From Arcobacter nitrofigilis DSM 7299 (GTDB lineage Bacteria > Campylobacterota > Campylobacteria > Campylobacterales > Arcobacteraceae), in contig NC_014166.1 of assembly GCF_000092245.1 (NCBI RefSeq), positions 1,550,001 to 1,614,000 of the forward strand: a stretch of 64,000 nt of DNA. The letters run 5' to 3'. Positions 8,274 to 18,800 of this stretch are shown in pieces. Position numbers and translations under genes: made by a program. The notes below the pieces were generated by a model that was not told the origin of the DNA, made no database searches, and saw nothing but the letters and a program-made list of their open reading frames with translations. The first letter of the stretch is position 1. Every line of letters starts with the position of its first letter.

Positions 8274-10475
8274 ATGCAAGAGATATTTAAAAAATTAGAT
8301 TTAGAAGAGTATTTATTAAAATTTTCAAAACTATTGGCAAGAGAAAAGCCAATTGTTTTAGAAGGTGATATAAATTTACACTATAAACTTATAAATGAAT
8401 TAAGTAAATATGAGTTAAAAGAGCCAGAAAAAGTTGAAAATCTTGATGAAAAATTAATTCATATACAAAAACAAGGTATTTTAAGAGTTGAAGATGTTTA
8501 TGAGTTTATAAAGATTATAAAATATTTTCTATATTTAAAAAGATTTACTTTTGAAGGAAAGCTTGCTGAGTGGATAGATAAAGTATCAGTACCAAGTGAT
8601 ATTGAAAAAGTAGTTGATTTTTTTGATACAAAAGGGAATTTCAAAGAGGGGATTGATAAAGATCTAGACATGATAAAAGATGCTCTTTACAGAAATAAAG
8701 AGTCTATAAAACAAGCACTTCATAAATCTATAAATAATAGTAAACTAAGACCATATTTAATTGATTCACAAGTACATTATGTAAATTCTGAAGAGACCTT
8801 ACTTGTACGTGGTGGCTTTAATAATATTATAAAAGCCACTGTTGTTCATAGATCTAGTTCTGGATTTTTTTATATTTTACCACACTCTATTTCTGAGCTT
8901 AAACAAAAAGAATCAGATCTTAAAAATAAACAAGAAGAAGTTTTACTAAAAGTTTGTAAAAGTATCTCTTCAACTTTTGAAAAGAATTTATTATTTCTTA
9001 GATTTATTAATAAAGAGTTTGACAGAATTGACCACTATTTAGCAAGATTATTTTTTGCAAAGATTGATGACAAGAATTTTATTATTCCTTCAAAAAATGG
9101 CAAAAATGTCTTAAAAGAGTTTGTTCATCCTGCACTTCATGGTGGAAAACCTATCTCTATTGATTTTTCAAAATCAGTTATTATGATTACGGGGGTAAAT
9201 GCAGGTGGAAAGACAATGATGCTTAAATCAATTCTTTCAGCTGTACTTATGTCAAAGTATTTGATACCTTATAAGGCAAATGAAAACTCTTCTATTGGTT
9301 ATTTTAAAAATGCTTTAGCAGTTTTAGATGATCCTCAAAGTGTTAAAAATGATATTTCTACTTTTGCTGGACGAATGGTAGAATTTTCTAAACTGTTTAC
9401 CCAAAGAGATGTAATAGTTGGAGTTGATGAAATTGAACTTGGAACAGATTCAGATGAAGCAGCGAGTTTGTTTAAAGTAATCATTGAAGAATTGATTGAT
9501 AAAAATATAAAAATCATAATCACAACTCACCATAAAAGGTTGGCTGCTCTTATGGCTGCTAATGATAAAGTTGAACTTATAGCTGCTATTTATGATGAAG
9601 CGAACCAAAGACCAACTTATGACTTCTTACAAGGAACAATAGGGCGTTCATATGCTTTTGAAACAGCACAAAGATATGGAATACCAATAAATGTAGTTAA
9701 AAAAGCAAAAGAAGTTTATGGTGATGACCAAGATAGATTAAATGAATTAATTGAACGAAGTAGTGCTTTAGAGATGGAGTATCAACAAAAAATAGCTAAA
9801 TTAGATATGGAAATTGATAAACATCAAAAATTAAACAAAAATTTAAAAGAAGCAAAACAAGAGCTTGATGATCATATAAATGTAGAAAAATCAAAACTTC
9901 ACAAAGAGTATAAGGACGCTAGAGATGAAGCTAAAAAAGCTATAAAAGCTAAAATATACCAAGAGTCTCATCAACACTTAAACATTGCACATAAAAAAGT
10001 AAAAGAGATAACAGTAGAAAAAGTAGAAGAAAATTATAATTTCAAAGAAAAAGATAGGGTAAAATATAAAAGCTCAAAAGGTGAAATAATATCTGTAAGA
10101 GGCAAAAAAGCTTTAATCTTAACAGATGCAGGAATGAGACTACATGTAAATGTAGATGAATTAAGACCTTCAGGAAATGAAGTTAAAGCAAAAATTAAAA
10201 AGAAGACTACAATAAGTGTAGAAAAACCTCAAGGTGGACATGTAAATATTGATTTACATGGTTTAAGAGGTGATGAAGCTGTTGAAAAACTTGATAAGTT
10301 TATTTCTGATTGTTTGATTTCTGGCTTTGATGAAGTTTTAGTTTATCATGGAATTGGTACTGGAAAATTATCTAAAATAGTAAAAGACTTTTTAATCAAA
10401 CATCCAAATGTAAAATCATTTACAGATGCTCACCCAAGTCAAGGTGGATTTGGTGCGAAGGTTGTAAAATTATAG
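8274..10475 (+). CDS. mutS2: MutS2 family ATPase/endonuclease
   Basis: MutS2 proteins bind branched DNA or collided ribosomes and use a C-terminal Smr nuclease domain. The 733-residue protein lacks the mismatch-binding domain of MutS. The ATPase has Walker A GVNAGGKT (307-314), a Walker B region VGVDEIELGTDSDEA and the TTHHKRLA switch. A coiled coil spans about 500-590. The Smr domain at about 657-733 has DLHGLRGDEA and HGIGTGKL, as in active Smr proteins. In Helicobacter, MutS2 suppresses recombination and repairs oxidative damage (known for the family). The ribosome site is weak, consistent with coupling to the previous gene. Confidence 0.93.
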   Translation: MQEIFKKLDLEEYLLKFSKLLAREKPIVLEGDINLHYKLINELSKYELKEPEKVENLDEKLIHIQKQGILRVEDVYEFIKIIKYFLYLKRFTFEGKLAEWIDKVSVPSDIEKVVDFFDTKGNFKEGIDKDLDMIKDALYRNKESIKQALHKSINNSKLRPYLIDSQVHYVNSEETLLVRGGFNNIIKATVVHRSSSGFFYILPHSISELKQKESDLKNKQEEVLLKVCKSISSTFEKNLLFLRFINKEFDRIDHYLARLFFAKIDDKNFIIPSKNGKNVLKEFVHPALHGGKPISIDFSKSVIMITGVNAGGKTMMLKSILSAVLMSKYLIPYKANENSSIGYFKNALAVLDDPQSVKNDISTFAGRMVEFSKLFTQRDVIVGVDEIELGTDSDEAASLFKVIIEELIDKNIKIIITTHHKRLAALMAANDKVELIAAIYDEANQRPTYDFLQGTIGRSYAFETAQRYGIPINVVKKAKEVYGDDQDRLNELIERSSALEMEYQQKIAKLDMEIDKHQKLNKNLKEAKQELDDHINVEKSKLHKEYKDARDEAKKAIKAKIYQESHQHLNIAHKKVKEITVEKVEENYNFKEKDRVKYKSSKGEIISVRGKKALILTDAGMRLHVNVDELRPSGNEVKAKIKKKTTISVEKPQGGHVNIDLHGLRGDEAVEKLDKFISDCLISGFDEVLVYHGIGTGKLSKIVKDFLIKHPNVKSFTDAHPSQGGFGAKVVKL

Positions 10476-10489
10476 AAAAGGTAATAGGC

Positions 10490-11308
10490 ATGGATAAAGA
10501 ACTTGAGAGCATACAAAAGTTTTATGATGTGATAATAGAGTTTTTTGTTAATTATAGTTTCCAATTAATTGGTGCAATAATTATTTTTCTTTTAGGTTGG
10601 TATGTTGCAAATAAAGTTTCTGCTTTCGTTAAGAAAATCTGTGATAAAAATGAATTAGATGTTACTTTAACTAAGTTTGTTGTAAATATTATTAAGTTTT
10701 CCATCATTATTGGTGTGGCTATAGTGGCAGTTGGAAAACTTGGAATTACTCTTACTCCTTTTATTGCTGGTATTGGTGCTGCATCTTTAGGTGCTGGGTT
10801 AGCTTTACAAGGAACACTTTCAAACTATGGTGCAGGGCTTTCTATAATCATAGGTCGTCCTTTTATTGTGGGGAATACTATTAGTGTAGATGGAGTTTTT
10901 GGTGTAGTAGAAGAGATAAGATTAACACACACTATTTTATCAACTGAAGATGCTGAACAAATAACAATTCCAAATAAACATATTATAGGTGAAATATTAG
11001 TTAACTCTTTTGAGTATAGAATAGTTGAATCTGTTGTTGGTATTGATTATAATTCTAAACCAGAAGAAGCAATCTCTCTTATTGAAAATATTTTAAATCA
11101 ATTTGATGCAGAAGTTATTTCAAAAGAGGCTAAAGCTCAAGTTGGAATTAAAGAGTTTGGTGATTTTTCTATAAATATAGAACTAAGATATTGGGCTCAT
11201 ACAAAACATTTTTTTGAGACTCAGTACAAAGTAAATCTTGCTATTTTTAATGCTTTAAAAGAAAACAATATCAATATTCCTTTTCCAACTTACAATATCA
11301 AGAAGTAG
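10490..11308 (+). CDS. mscS: small-conductance mechanosensitive channel (MscS)
   Basis: At 272 residues this matches canonical E. coli MscS in size and layout. Three membrane helices lie at about 22-44, 60-82 and 88-118. The Gly/Ala-rich pore helix TM3 reads GIGAASLGAGLALQG followed by LSNYGAGLSII, and the beta domain starts at RPFIVGNTISVDG. It releases small solutes during osmotic downshock. The stop codon lies inside the terminator hairpin it shares with the convergent DUF748 gene. It starts 15 bases after mutS2 and is probably co-transcribed with it. Confidence 0.93.
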   Translation: MDKELESIQKFYDVIIEFFVNYSFQLIGAIIIFLLGWYVANKVSAFVKKICDKNELDVTLTKFVVNIIKFSIIIGVAIVAVGKLGITLTPFIAGIGAASLGAGLALQGTLSNYGAGLSIIIGRPFIVGNTISVDGVFGVVEEIRLTHTILSTEDAEQITIPNKHIIGEILVNSFEYRIVESVVGIDYNSKPEEAISLIENILNQFDAEVISKEAKAQVGIKEFGDFSINIELRYWAHTKHFFETQYKVNLAIFNALKENNINIPFPTYNIKK

Positions 11309-11327
11309 TTTTAACTACTTCTTTTTT
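11300..11327. terminator. bidirectional terminator between mscS and the DUF748 gene
   Basis: Perfect 11-bp arms (AAGAAGTAGTT and AACTACTTCTT) are separated by two T bases and followed by a T-run on the plus strand. The stop codons of both convergent genes fall inside the hairpin. Confidence 0.85.
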
Positions 11328-13957
11328 ATATCTATTGCTAAAGGGAACTCAACATATTTTGCTTTAATATCATCTAAGACTTTTATTTCAGGATTGATAA
11401 ATAGTCTGTTGTCTGTAATCTTGTGCTCTTCTAAAAGATACTTTTTAATTGACACTATTCTATTATTTGCTAAGCTTTCTAATTCTTTTTTAGAAATATC
11501 TATTTTTGGTAATATGAGCGCTTTTATTTTAGCAGTATAAGATTTTTTATCTAATACCATTTTGTCATTTTCTTTTATCATTGATTTTGCTTTTAATTCT
11601 TTAAGTGAAACTTGCCCATTATATATAGATTCTAAGGCTAATAAGTATTTATCACCAGTTTTTATACTTTTACTTTTTTCAGAGATTAATCCTTCTAATT
11701 TTATATCTTGTAAGGCAATTTTATCTTTGATTTTATCATATGCAGGTTCAACTTTTAAAGCAAGATTTGGACGTTTTGCAAAAGCTTTAGCAATATTATC
11801 TAAAGTCTCTTTTTCTGAGTCAATTAAGTTACTTTCACCATAAACAAATTCAACCTTTTTTATAGAATCTTCACTAACACCTAAAATTGAGGCTAAAAGT
11901 GAAAAAGGAGAAGCAACTGATTTAATAATAAGATTTGTAAATACTTTCCAAATTATTGGTGCTACAGAAAACTGTGGATCATCTAAGTTTCCACTAATAG
12001 GTAAATCAATATCAATAATCCCATCAGAATCTTCTAATAAAGCAATTCCAAGTTCTAAAGGTAGATTTGAACCTTTGTTTTTATCAATCATCTTCCCAAG
12101 TTCAATTTTATCAATAATAACGCTATTTTGAGCCTTGAGGTTAGATTTTGTGATGTTGTAATGTAAGTTTAAATTTAATTTTCCCTGTTTAACTTCTCTT
12201 CCCACAAATTTATCTGAATAGGGAGTAAAACTTTTCATAGCTATATTTTTAAAAATAAGATTTACATCTGTAAGTATTTTTATGTCATTAAGATCAACAA
12301 TTCCTGTAATCTTTGTATAACCATAATTGTCAATTTTACCTATAAGTTTCAACTCTGTTGGTTTTGAACTTTTTGAGTTAAGTTCTGAAAAATCACCATT
12401 TAACTTTGTAATATTAGTTTTAAAGGGTACTTTTAAACTTTTGTCTTCAAATAATAATTGAGCATTTTTAATATTTACAGGACCTATATCTAAATAGGTA
12501 GTTGATTTTTCACTTTTTATATTTTCTTTTTTTTCTTTTAAAACTTTTTCTTTAGTATTTTCATCTTTTCCCAATATTACTGAAGCATATGGATTGGGAA
12601 TATCTACACTTGATAATTTTACTTTATCTTTAGCCTTTAGAAATTTGTGTAGATTTATTTGTATATCCTTAGCTTCAATTTTTGTGTTAGCTGCTTTATT
12701 ATCTATTTTTATATTTTTTGTTTCAAAAGTTGATTCATCAACAGTTATATCATTATCCAAAACAGATAACTTTTTTAATAATACATTTATCTCTTTGGCA
12801 TCTATTGTATTTTTGTTTTTTTTATCATCATAAGAAAAACTGGAATTATTTAAGGCAAAAGAGTTTAAATTAACTAACCAAGGTTTGTTATTTGTAGTTT
12901 CTTCTTTTTTTGTATTACTAGTGGGTGTATGGGAACTATTTATCAAATTATCAATATTTAATTCACTTTTTTTAGATGAAGATATATTAGCAAATAGTTT
13001 ATTTAAAGTTATGTTATCAATATCTATTTTTTGTTTTGTGTAGTCAATATTTAAGTTTGTAAGATCAAGACTTTTTAGACCGGCAAGTGTTTCTTTGTCT
13101 TTAACAATATTTAAATCTTTTATTTTAAGATTTGCTTTGTCTATATTTAGTTCTATATTTTTACTTGTATCAAGTTTATATCCTAACTTTAAATTTAAAG
13201 TTGGATTATCAATAGTAAAGTTTAATAAGTCTTTTGTATATCCTAAATACTCATTGGCATGAAGATTTTCAAGTTTGATATTTCCATACATCTTAAAGGG
13301 TATAAGTCTTAATCCTCCATCAATAAATAGTTTTGTATCTTTGTTTATAATCGTATTAAGACTATGAGATGCTAAAGAGTTTTTGAAAGTACCTAAGTCA
13401 TAAAAAGTATAGTTAAAATTATGTATATTTGTTATGGTTTTTTTAGAATTAAATATTTGAGTAAAAAGAAAATCTCCATTTATTATTTGGGCTTTTGTGA
13501 TTTTAAACTCTGGAATTGAAGAGTTTTTATCTGTTGTTTTTGTTTCAGTTTTTGTTTCAGTTTTTGTTTCAGTTTTTGTTTCTTGTGGTTTTAAAAGAGA
13601 TGCTAAATTAATATTTCCACTTTCATCTTGAATAATATTTATATAAGGTTTTATTAGGCTTATTTTTTTAAAACTAATATGATATTCGTGGATTGATTTA
13701 AGAAGAGAGAAGTCAATATTAAGGCTTTTAAATCCTATTAATTTTTCATCCTTATTTGATATAGAAAAACCATCAAGTTTTAAGTCCAAGGTATATGGAT
13801 TGAAACTTACTTTTTCTAATTTACTTTTATAAATAAGTAAATTGTCAAGATTTTTGATTATTTGGTCTTTTGCAATATAAGGTATCAAAAAGAAACCTAA
13901 GAGAGAATAAATCATTAAAATAGATAATAAAATTTTAAGAAAAAGATTATTTTTCAT
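11315..13957 (-). CDS. AsmA-like DUF748 family envelope protein
   Basis: An 880-residue protein with one N-terminal membrane anchor (about 5-27) and a very long periplasmic part built of repeated beta segments (for example LNIDKANLKIKDL, VDIPNPYASVILG). This pattern is typical of DUF748/AsmA-like proteins, which form long lipid-transfer grooves between the membranes. Near residues 125-140 is a Lys-Thr-Glu-Thr tandem repeat. The C-terminal 150 residues resemble the OmpA-like tail seen in DUF748 proteins. I chose ATG 13957, which has TGGAG just upstream, rather than the TTG four codons earlier. Role in phospholipid transport or envelope integrity is inferred from the family only. Confidence 0.75.
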   Translation of the reverse strand: MKNNLFLKILLSILMIYSLLGFFLIPYIAKDQIIKNLDNLLIYKSKLEKVSFNPYTLDLKLDGFSISNKDEKLIGFKSLNIDFSLLKSIHEYHISFKKISLIKPYINIIQDESGNINLASLLKPQETKTETKTETKTETKTTDKNSSIPEFKITKAQIINGDFLFTQIFNSKKTITNIHNFNYTFYDLGTFKNSLASHSLNTIINKDTKLFIDGGLRLIPFKMYGNIKLENLHANEYLGYTKDLLNFTIDNPTLNLKLGYKLDTSKNIELNIDKANLKIKDLNIVKDKETLAGLKSLDLTNLNIDYTKQKIDIDNITLNKLFANISSSKKSELNIDNLINSSHTPTSNTKKEETTNNKPWLVNLNSFALNNSSFSYDDKKNKNTIDAKEINVLLKKLSVLDNDITVDESTFETKNIKIDNKAANTKIEAKDIQINLHKFLKAKDKVKLSSVDIPNPYASVILGKDENTKEKVLKEKKENIKSEKSTTYLDIGPVNIKNAQLLFEDKSLKVPFKTNITKLNGDFSELNSKSSKPTELKLIGKIDNYGYTKITGIVDLNDIKILTDVNLIFKNIAMKSFTPYSDKFVGREVKQGKLNLNLHYNITKSNLKAQNSVIIDKIELGKMIDKNKGSNLPLELGIALLEDSDGIIDIDLPISGNLDDPQFSVAPIIWKVFTNLIIKSVASPFSLLASILGVSEDSIKKVEFVYGESNLIDSEKETLDNIAKAFAKRPNLALKVEPAYDKIKDKIALQDIKLEGLISEKSKSIKTGDKYLLALESIYNGQVSLKELKAKSMIKENDKMVLDKKSYTAKIKALILPKIDISKKELESLANNRIVSIKKYLLEEHKITDNRLFINPEIKVLDDIKAKYVEFPLAIDIKKK
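13536..13583. repeat. 12-bp in-frame tandem repeat in the DUF748 gene
   Basis: Four copies of GTTTTTGTTTCA (plus strand; last copy with one change) lie head to tail. On the coding strand they encode repeated Lys-Thr-Glu-Thr. Copy-number change would stay in frame. Confidence 0.9.
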
Positions 13958-14038
13958 AGGAAACTCCAAATAATTAGTTGATTCATTATAGCAAAATAAA
14001 TCACAAATTTGTTACAATACCCTTTTTAAAGGAATTAG

Positions 14039-15139
14039 ATGAATATTATAGAATTATTTCAAAAATTATTAAGATTTAAATCACTTACACCTGATGATGA
14101 TGGAGCTTTTGATTTTATTGAAGAGTATCTTGGGGATACTTGGACTTGTATCAAAGTTGATATGGAAGGTGTAAAAAACAGATTTTATTATAAAAAGTTC
14201 AATGATAAAAAACAGCACTTATGTTTTGCAGGACATATTGATGTGGTACCTGTAGGGCAGGGTTGGGAAATAGACCCATTTGCAGCTGATATAATAGATG
14301 GAGTAATAAGTGCAAGAGGTGCCCAAGATATGAAAAGTGGAGATGCTGCTTTTTTATATGCTTGTAAACATGCCCAAGATTTTGATGGAACCTTAAGTAT
14401 TTTGATGACAAGTGATGAAGAGGGTGAAGGAACTTACGGAACTATCAAAATGCTTGAACACCTAAAAGAGATAGATTTTATACCAAATTATGCAGTTGTA
14501 GCAGAGCCAACTTGTGAAGAGGTTTTTGGTGATGCTATAAAAGTAGGAAGACGTGGAAGTATAAATGGATATATTACTATAAAAGGTAAACAAGGACATG
14601 CAGCATATCCAGAAAAATGTATAAATCCAGTTCATAATTTTGCCTCAATTTTACCAAAACTAGCAGGGCATAACTTAGATGATGGCGATGAATACTTTGC
14701 CCCATCAAAGATGGTAATAACTGATATAAGAGGTGGTATGGAAGTTACAAATGTAACACCAAATGAATTAAAACTTATGTTCAATGTAAGAAATTCAACA
14801 AATACTACAAGAGAGTCTGTAGAAGAGTTTATACATGAAAATCTAAAAGATTTAGAATATGAGTTTAAAACAACACAAGGCTCTTTTCCTTTTGTGACAA
14901 ATAAAGAATCAAAAGTAGTAAAAGCTATGGAAAATTCTATAAAAGAGGTTTTAGGAGTAACAACAAAACACTCAACCCATGGAGGAACAAGTGACGCCAG
15001 ATATTTTGGAGCTTTTGGAATAGAAGCCATAGAGTTTGGTGTTATAAATGATACTATTCATAGTATTGGTGAGAGAACAACAGTTAAAGAAGTAGAAGGG
15101 TTAACTGCTGTTTATGAGGATTTGATTAAGAACTTTTAA
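14039..15139 (+). CDS. dapE: succinyl-diaminopimelate desuccinylase
   Basis: DapE removes succinate from N-succinyl-LL-diaminopimelate in lysine and peptidoglycan precursor synthesis. It is a cytoplasmic M20-family metalloenzyme with two zinc ions. Visible ligands and catalytic residues are H66 and D68 in AGHIDVVP, the Asp in GAQDMKSG, the Glu pair in SDEEGEG, the Glu in AVVAEPT and the late His in STHGGTSDARY. The middle dimerisation domain begins after GRRGSINGYI. Length (366) is normal. The ATG follows AAAGGA at a good distance, with a TACAAT -10-like box about 25 bases upstream. It is the last core gene before the accessory island. Confidence 0.93.
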   Translation: MNIIELFQKLLRFKSLTPDDDGAFDFIEEYLGDTWTCIKVDMEGVKNRFYYKKFNDKKQHLCFAGHIDVVPVGQGWEIDPFAADIIDGVISARGAQDMKSGDAAFLYACKHAQDFDGTLSILMTSDEEGEGTYGTIKMLEHLKEIDFIPNYAVVAEPTCEEVFGDAIKVGRRGSINGYITIKGKQGHAAYPEKCINPVHNFASILPKLAGHNLDDGDEYFAPSKMVITDIRGGMEVTNVTPNELKLMFNVRNSTNTTRESVEEFIHENLKDLEYEFKTTQGSFPFVTNKESKVVKAMENSIKEVLGVTTKHSTHGGTSDARYFGAFGIEAIEFGVINDTIHSIGERTTVKEVEGLTAVYEDLIKNF

Positions 15140-15144
15140 ATTTA

Positions 15145-15159
15145 ATTACATTATGTAAT
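15145..15159. terminator. palindrome after dapE, terminator or operator
   Basis: ATTACAT, one T, ATGTAAT form a perfect palindrome immediately followed by ATTTTTTATT. It could be a weak dapE terminator. The half-site ATTACAT recurs at 15192-15198, just before the ORF6N gene, so an operator is also possible. Confidence 0.4.
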
Positions 15160-15221
15160 ATTTTTTATTATTTCTACAAAAGACTGATAGAATTACATCA
15201 TATTAATTATGGAGTGATTCT

Positions 15222-15722
15222 ATGGAAAGTTTAGCTCAAACAATAATTCACGATAAAATATATGAATTACGCGGACTAAAAGTTATGCTAGATAGTGATT
15301 TAGCGACTCTTTATGAAGTTGAAACAAGAAGAATAATGGAACAAGTTAATCGTAATATAGAAAAATTTCCTAACGATTTTATGTTTCAATTAACAAAAGA
15401 TGAATTTGAAAACTTGAAGTCGCAAAATGCGACATCAAGTTGGGGCGGTACAAGAAAACTTCCTCATGTATTTACTGAGCAAGGCGTCTATATGCTTGCA
15501 ACTGTATTAAAAAGCAAAGTTGCTACAGAAGTTACTATAAATATCATGCGTACCTTTACAAAGCTTAGAGAGTTTGCACTTACATATAAAGATATAGTAA
15601 TAGAGTTAAAAAATCTAAAAGAAGATTTGAAACTAAATAAAAATCAAACAATAGAAAATACTAAACACATCAAAACAGCCTTTACAGGAAACTTTTTGCT
15701 AAAGCAAAACCGTATATACTAG
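15222..15722 (+). CDS. ORF6N-domain DNA-binding protein, C-terminus frameshifted
   Basis: ORF6N proteins are small DNA-binding proteins common on phages and mobile elements. The N-terminal domain is intact: LRGLKVMLDSDLATLYEVETRRI, here residues about 16-38, and NIEKFPNDFMFQLTKDEF. The segment TRKLPHVFTEQGVYMLATVL is also typical. The frame stops after 166 residues. The +1 frame from 15709 to 15810 continues with FELLTQILEDTKK and MGFRIEEIKK, which look like the expected C-terminal tail, so one extra base in the AAAA tract at 15706-15709 probably caused a frameshift. The DNA-binding part could still be made. GGAG lies 8 bases before the ATG. It is adjacent to the putative defence gene. Confidence 0.8.
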   Translation: MESLAQTIIHDKIYELRGLKVMLDSDLATLYEVETRRIMEQVNRNIEKFPNDFMFQLTKDEFENLKSQNATSSWGGTRKLPHVFTEQGVYMLATVLKSKVATEVTINIMRTFTKLREFALTYKDIVIELKNLKEDLKLNKNQTIENTKHIKTAFTGNFLLKQNRIY

Positions 15723-15810
15723 TTTTGAACTACTTACTCAAATACTCGAAGATACAAAAAAGACAGATGATAAAGTGATGGGGTTTAGGATTGAGGAAAT
15801 TAAGAAATAA
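15709..15810 (+). pseudogene. displaced C-terminal tail of the ORF6N gene
   Basis: This short open stretch in the +1 frame encodes TVYTSFELLTQILEDTKK and then DDKVMGFRIEEIKK before a TAA. It has no start of its own and reads naturally as the end of the ORF6N protein. Confidence 0.6.
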
Positions 15811-15861
15811 TACTATATATTAAAATTATTGTATGTTAATCAAACATAGAAAGAGCGTTAA

Positions 15862-18800
15862 ATGGAAAATAAAAATACATTATTTAATAATCGTTTTGGT
15901 GGTTCAATTGCTATCCGTGGATTTGAATTTCAATTTTTATATTCATGCTATTCTGTTTTACTAGAATTAAATGAACAAGATTTAAGTAAAAAAATTGGTT
16001 TAGAAAGATTAGAAGATTTAGATATTATTCATAAAAATGAATATGTACAATTAAAAACTTCTTCAAAAGATATCGATGCTAGCTTTTTTATTACAAACAA
16101 TATATTGAAAAACTTTTTAGATTTATACCAAGTAGATAAAACCTCAAAATTTAAATTGGTGCATAATTCAAGCATATCAAATGGCTATTTGAAAAAACTA
16201 GAAAATAAAAAAATCGACAAAAAAACTTTGGAACATTGGACTAATAAAATTTATGAAATTGATAATAGTTTAGATATAAATATTAGTGAATTTTTAAACA
16301 AAATATCTTTTGAAAAAACTACTGAAAAAGACTTATATAGCAAATCTAAAAAATTGATTCTTAAAAAATTTAATCTTATTTTAGGCTCTGAAGAAACATT
16401 TTTATTTGCTCTTTTACATCATATTTTAATTTGGTCAAAAGAAAGAAAAGAAGTTACTTATACTGATTTAGTAAAAGTTATTCAATTAGTTCAAGATTCG
16501 GCTTCTAAAACTTCTACACTTGAAGCAATAAACAAAAACTACATATCAAAAATATCATTTAAAAAACAGATGAATGATAAAAATTTTGATAACTATTTTG
16601 ATGGTAAATCTGCTCGACCAGAACATATTATCAATGAACTTCCAATAAGAAGAGATTATTGGGAAGAAAAAATATTAAAAAGTGTATATAAACATGATAT
16701 TGTAACTATAAAAGCATCTAGTGGACAAGGTAAATCAACTTTAGCTTGGCAAAGTGCAAAAATATTTGAAGATGAATTGAATTTTGATATTTATGAACTT
16801 AATTATTGTGATGATAATACAAAAGTTGAAGAACTATATGATTTTTTCATAACAAGATTTGAGATAGGTGAATTGCCATTGATTATAATAGATGGATTAA
16901 ATCAAGATGTCTCTGAATATAAGGTATTACTTGAGCGACTTTATAGTTTCCCTATAAAAGTTATTATTACATCAAGAGAAGAGGATTGGAATAGATTTAA
17001 ACCTGATATTTCAAAATATGATTTATTTATATTAGATATTGCTCTTTTAGACGTTGAAGCCAAGGATATATTTAAAAAGTTGAAAGAGAAAGATAAAATT
17101 TTTAAAGATATTCAAACATGGCAGCCATCATGGGAAAAAATCAAAGATAAAGCTTTGTTAATAGAGTACATATATCTTCTAACTCATGGTAGTATGTTGC
17201 AAGATAGATTAGAACATCAAGTTAAATGTTTAAGAGAAGATGAACATGAATCAGCAGTTAAAATTGAAATTTTGAGAATTGTATCACTAGCCGATGTATT
17301 AAACATTAAAATACAAACTAAAAAACTAACAACTTTTATACAAGATAGCATAGGTTTTAAATCCGATAGAGAAACAGTATATAGCCTATTGGAAAAAGAG
17401 TATTTTATAAAGTTTGATAATAAATATATCGAAGGCTTGCATCCAGTTAGGTCAGAACATTTATTAAAAATACTACATAACTTTATTGTGATAGAAGAAA
17501 CAGCTATTAATTTACTAAAAATAATCGATGATAAATTTATTTATGACTATTTCATATCAATATCTAATTATTTAGATGATGAAAAAGAAGATTTTTTTGA
17601 AGAGAGTTCAAAAGTCATATCACAAAAAAGTTTTTCTACCATGGTTGAGGCAATAGATGGTTTAATGCATTTTGAAGCATATAATTATTGGTTAGAAAAT
17701 AAAGAAATTTTTGAAGAGGTCTATTTAAAAGGTTTTGTAAATTTATTTATAATGGATACATTGCCTTTTAGAAAACAAGAGTTATTAAAGAAATGTAATG
17801 AAAATATCAATACTGTTGTATTTGAATATTTAATAAAAAAACAAGATGAACTTAGCTGTTATAATCCTTTAAATTCTAATATTTATAAATTTGTTTTCCA
17901 ATTATCAAAAAATATTACTCGTTTTACAGGTCAATTTCTTTCATATAATAAATTAAACTTTTTAATTAAATGGTTTAGACAACTTGATCTAAAATTTAAA
18001 CAACCTTTTGAATTTGATGAAAAAATTCTATTGGATATATTGCAAAATGAGGAGATGGAGGAATCAAGAGCTTTATTTAATTTTTACTATGTGCAAGATT
18101 CGATTAAATATAATTGTTTTTTAGATAAAAATAAAAGTGATATTTTTAGCATTTTAAAAAGAAAGACAAATAGTTTAATAATAGAAGAAGTAGATGATGA
18201 TATAAATATAGTGTATTTGATCGATAATGAAAAAGCTGATAAATTAAATGAATGTAGTATGGAAAGGATAGATATAATTTATGATTTCTTCCCAGATTAT
18301 AAAAGATATTGTACCGAAGCTTTATATTTGCCATTTCCAAACGAAGAGATATTTAAAGGGATAGTTCAAAATTCTATTAAACAGATACCAAATGAAAATT
18401 TATATCATGATTTTGATACACATATAAATCAAATATGGATAAAAACTATAAGCAAAAAATATTCAGAAAATTCAATTTATGAGTGGCAAAAGTATCATTA
18501 TCAATTAAGAGTAAAATTATTAGATTTTACAAAAAAAATTAATCGTACTTTTGAATTATTTATTCAAAAAAACACCTCTCAAAATAAATCACAAGAAGTT
18601 ATTGATATTGCAAATGAGGTATTGTCAATTATAAAGTTAAAAAAAGATTTTCCCTACGATAGTATAAACTATGATGATAAAAAACCATTTGAGGATGAAA
18701 TAAAATTTATAACTGATTATATAGGCTCTTTTCAAAATGTCTTAAACCAAATATTTTCATTATTTGGTGACAAATTCTCTCAAGGTAGTGATTTAGCTAT

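Noticed and set aside
13536-13583. Short tandem repeats as a possible CRISPR array
   Set aside because: Units are 12 bp with no spacers, and they lie in frame inside a long coding region.
14632-15030. A 132-codon minus-strand frame opposite dapE
   Set aside because: It is antisense to clear DapE motifs, with no start signal.
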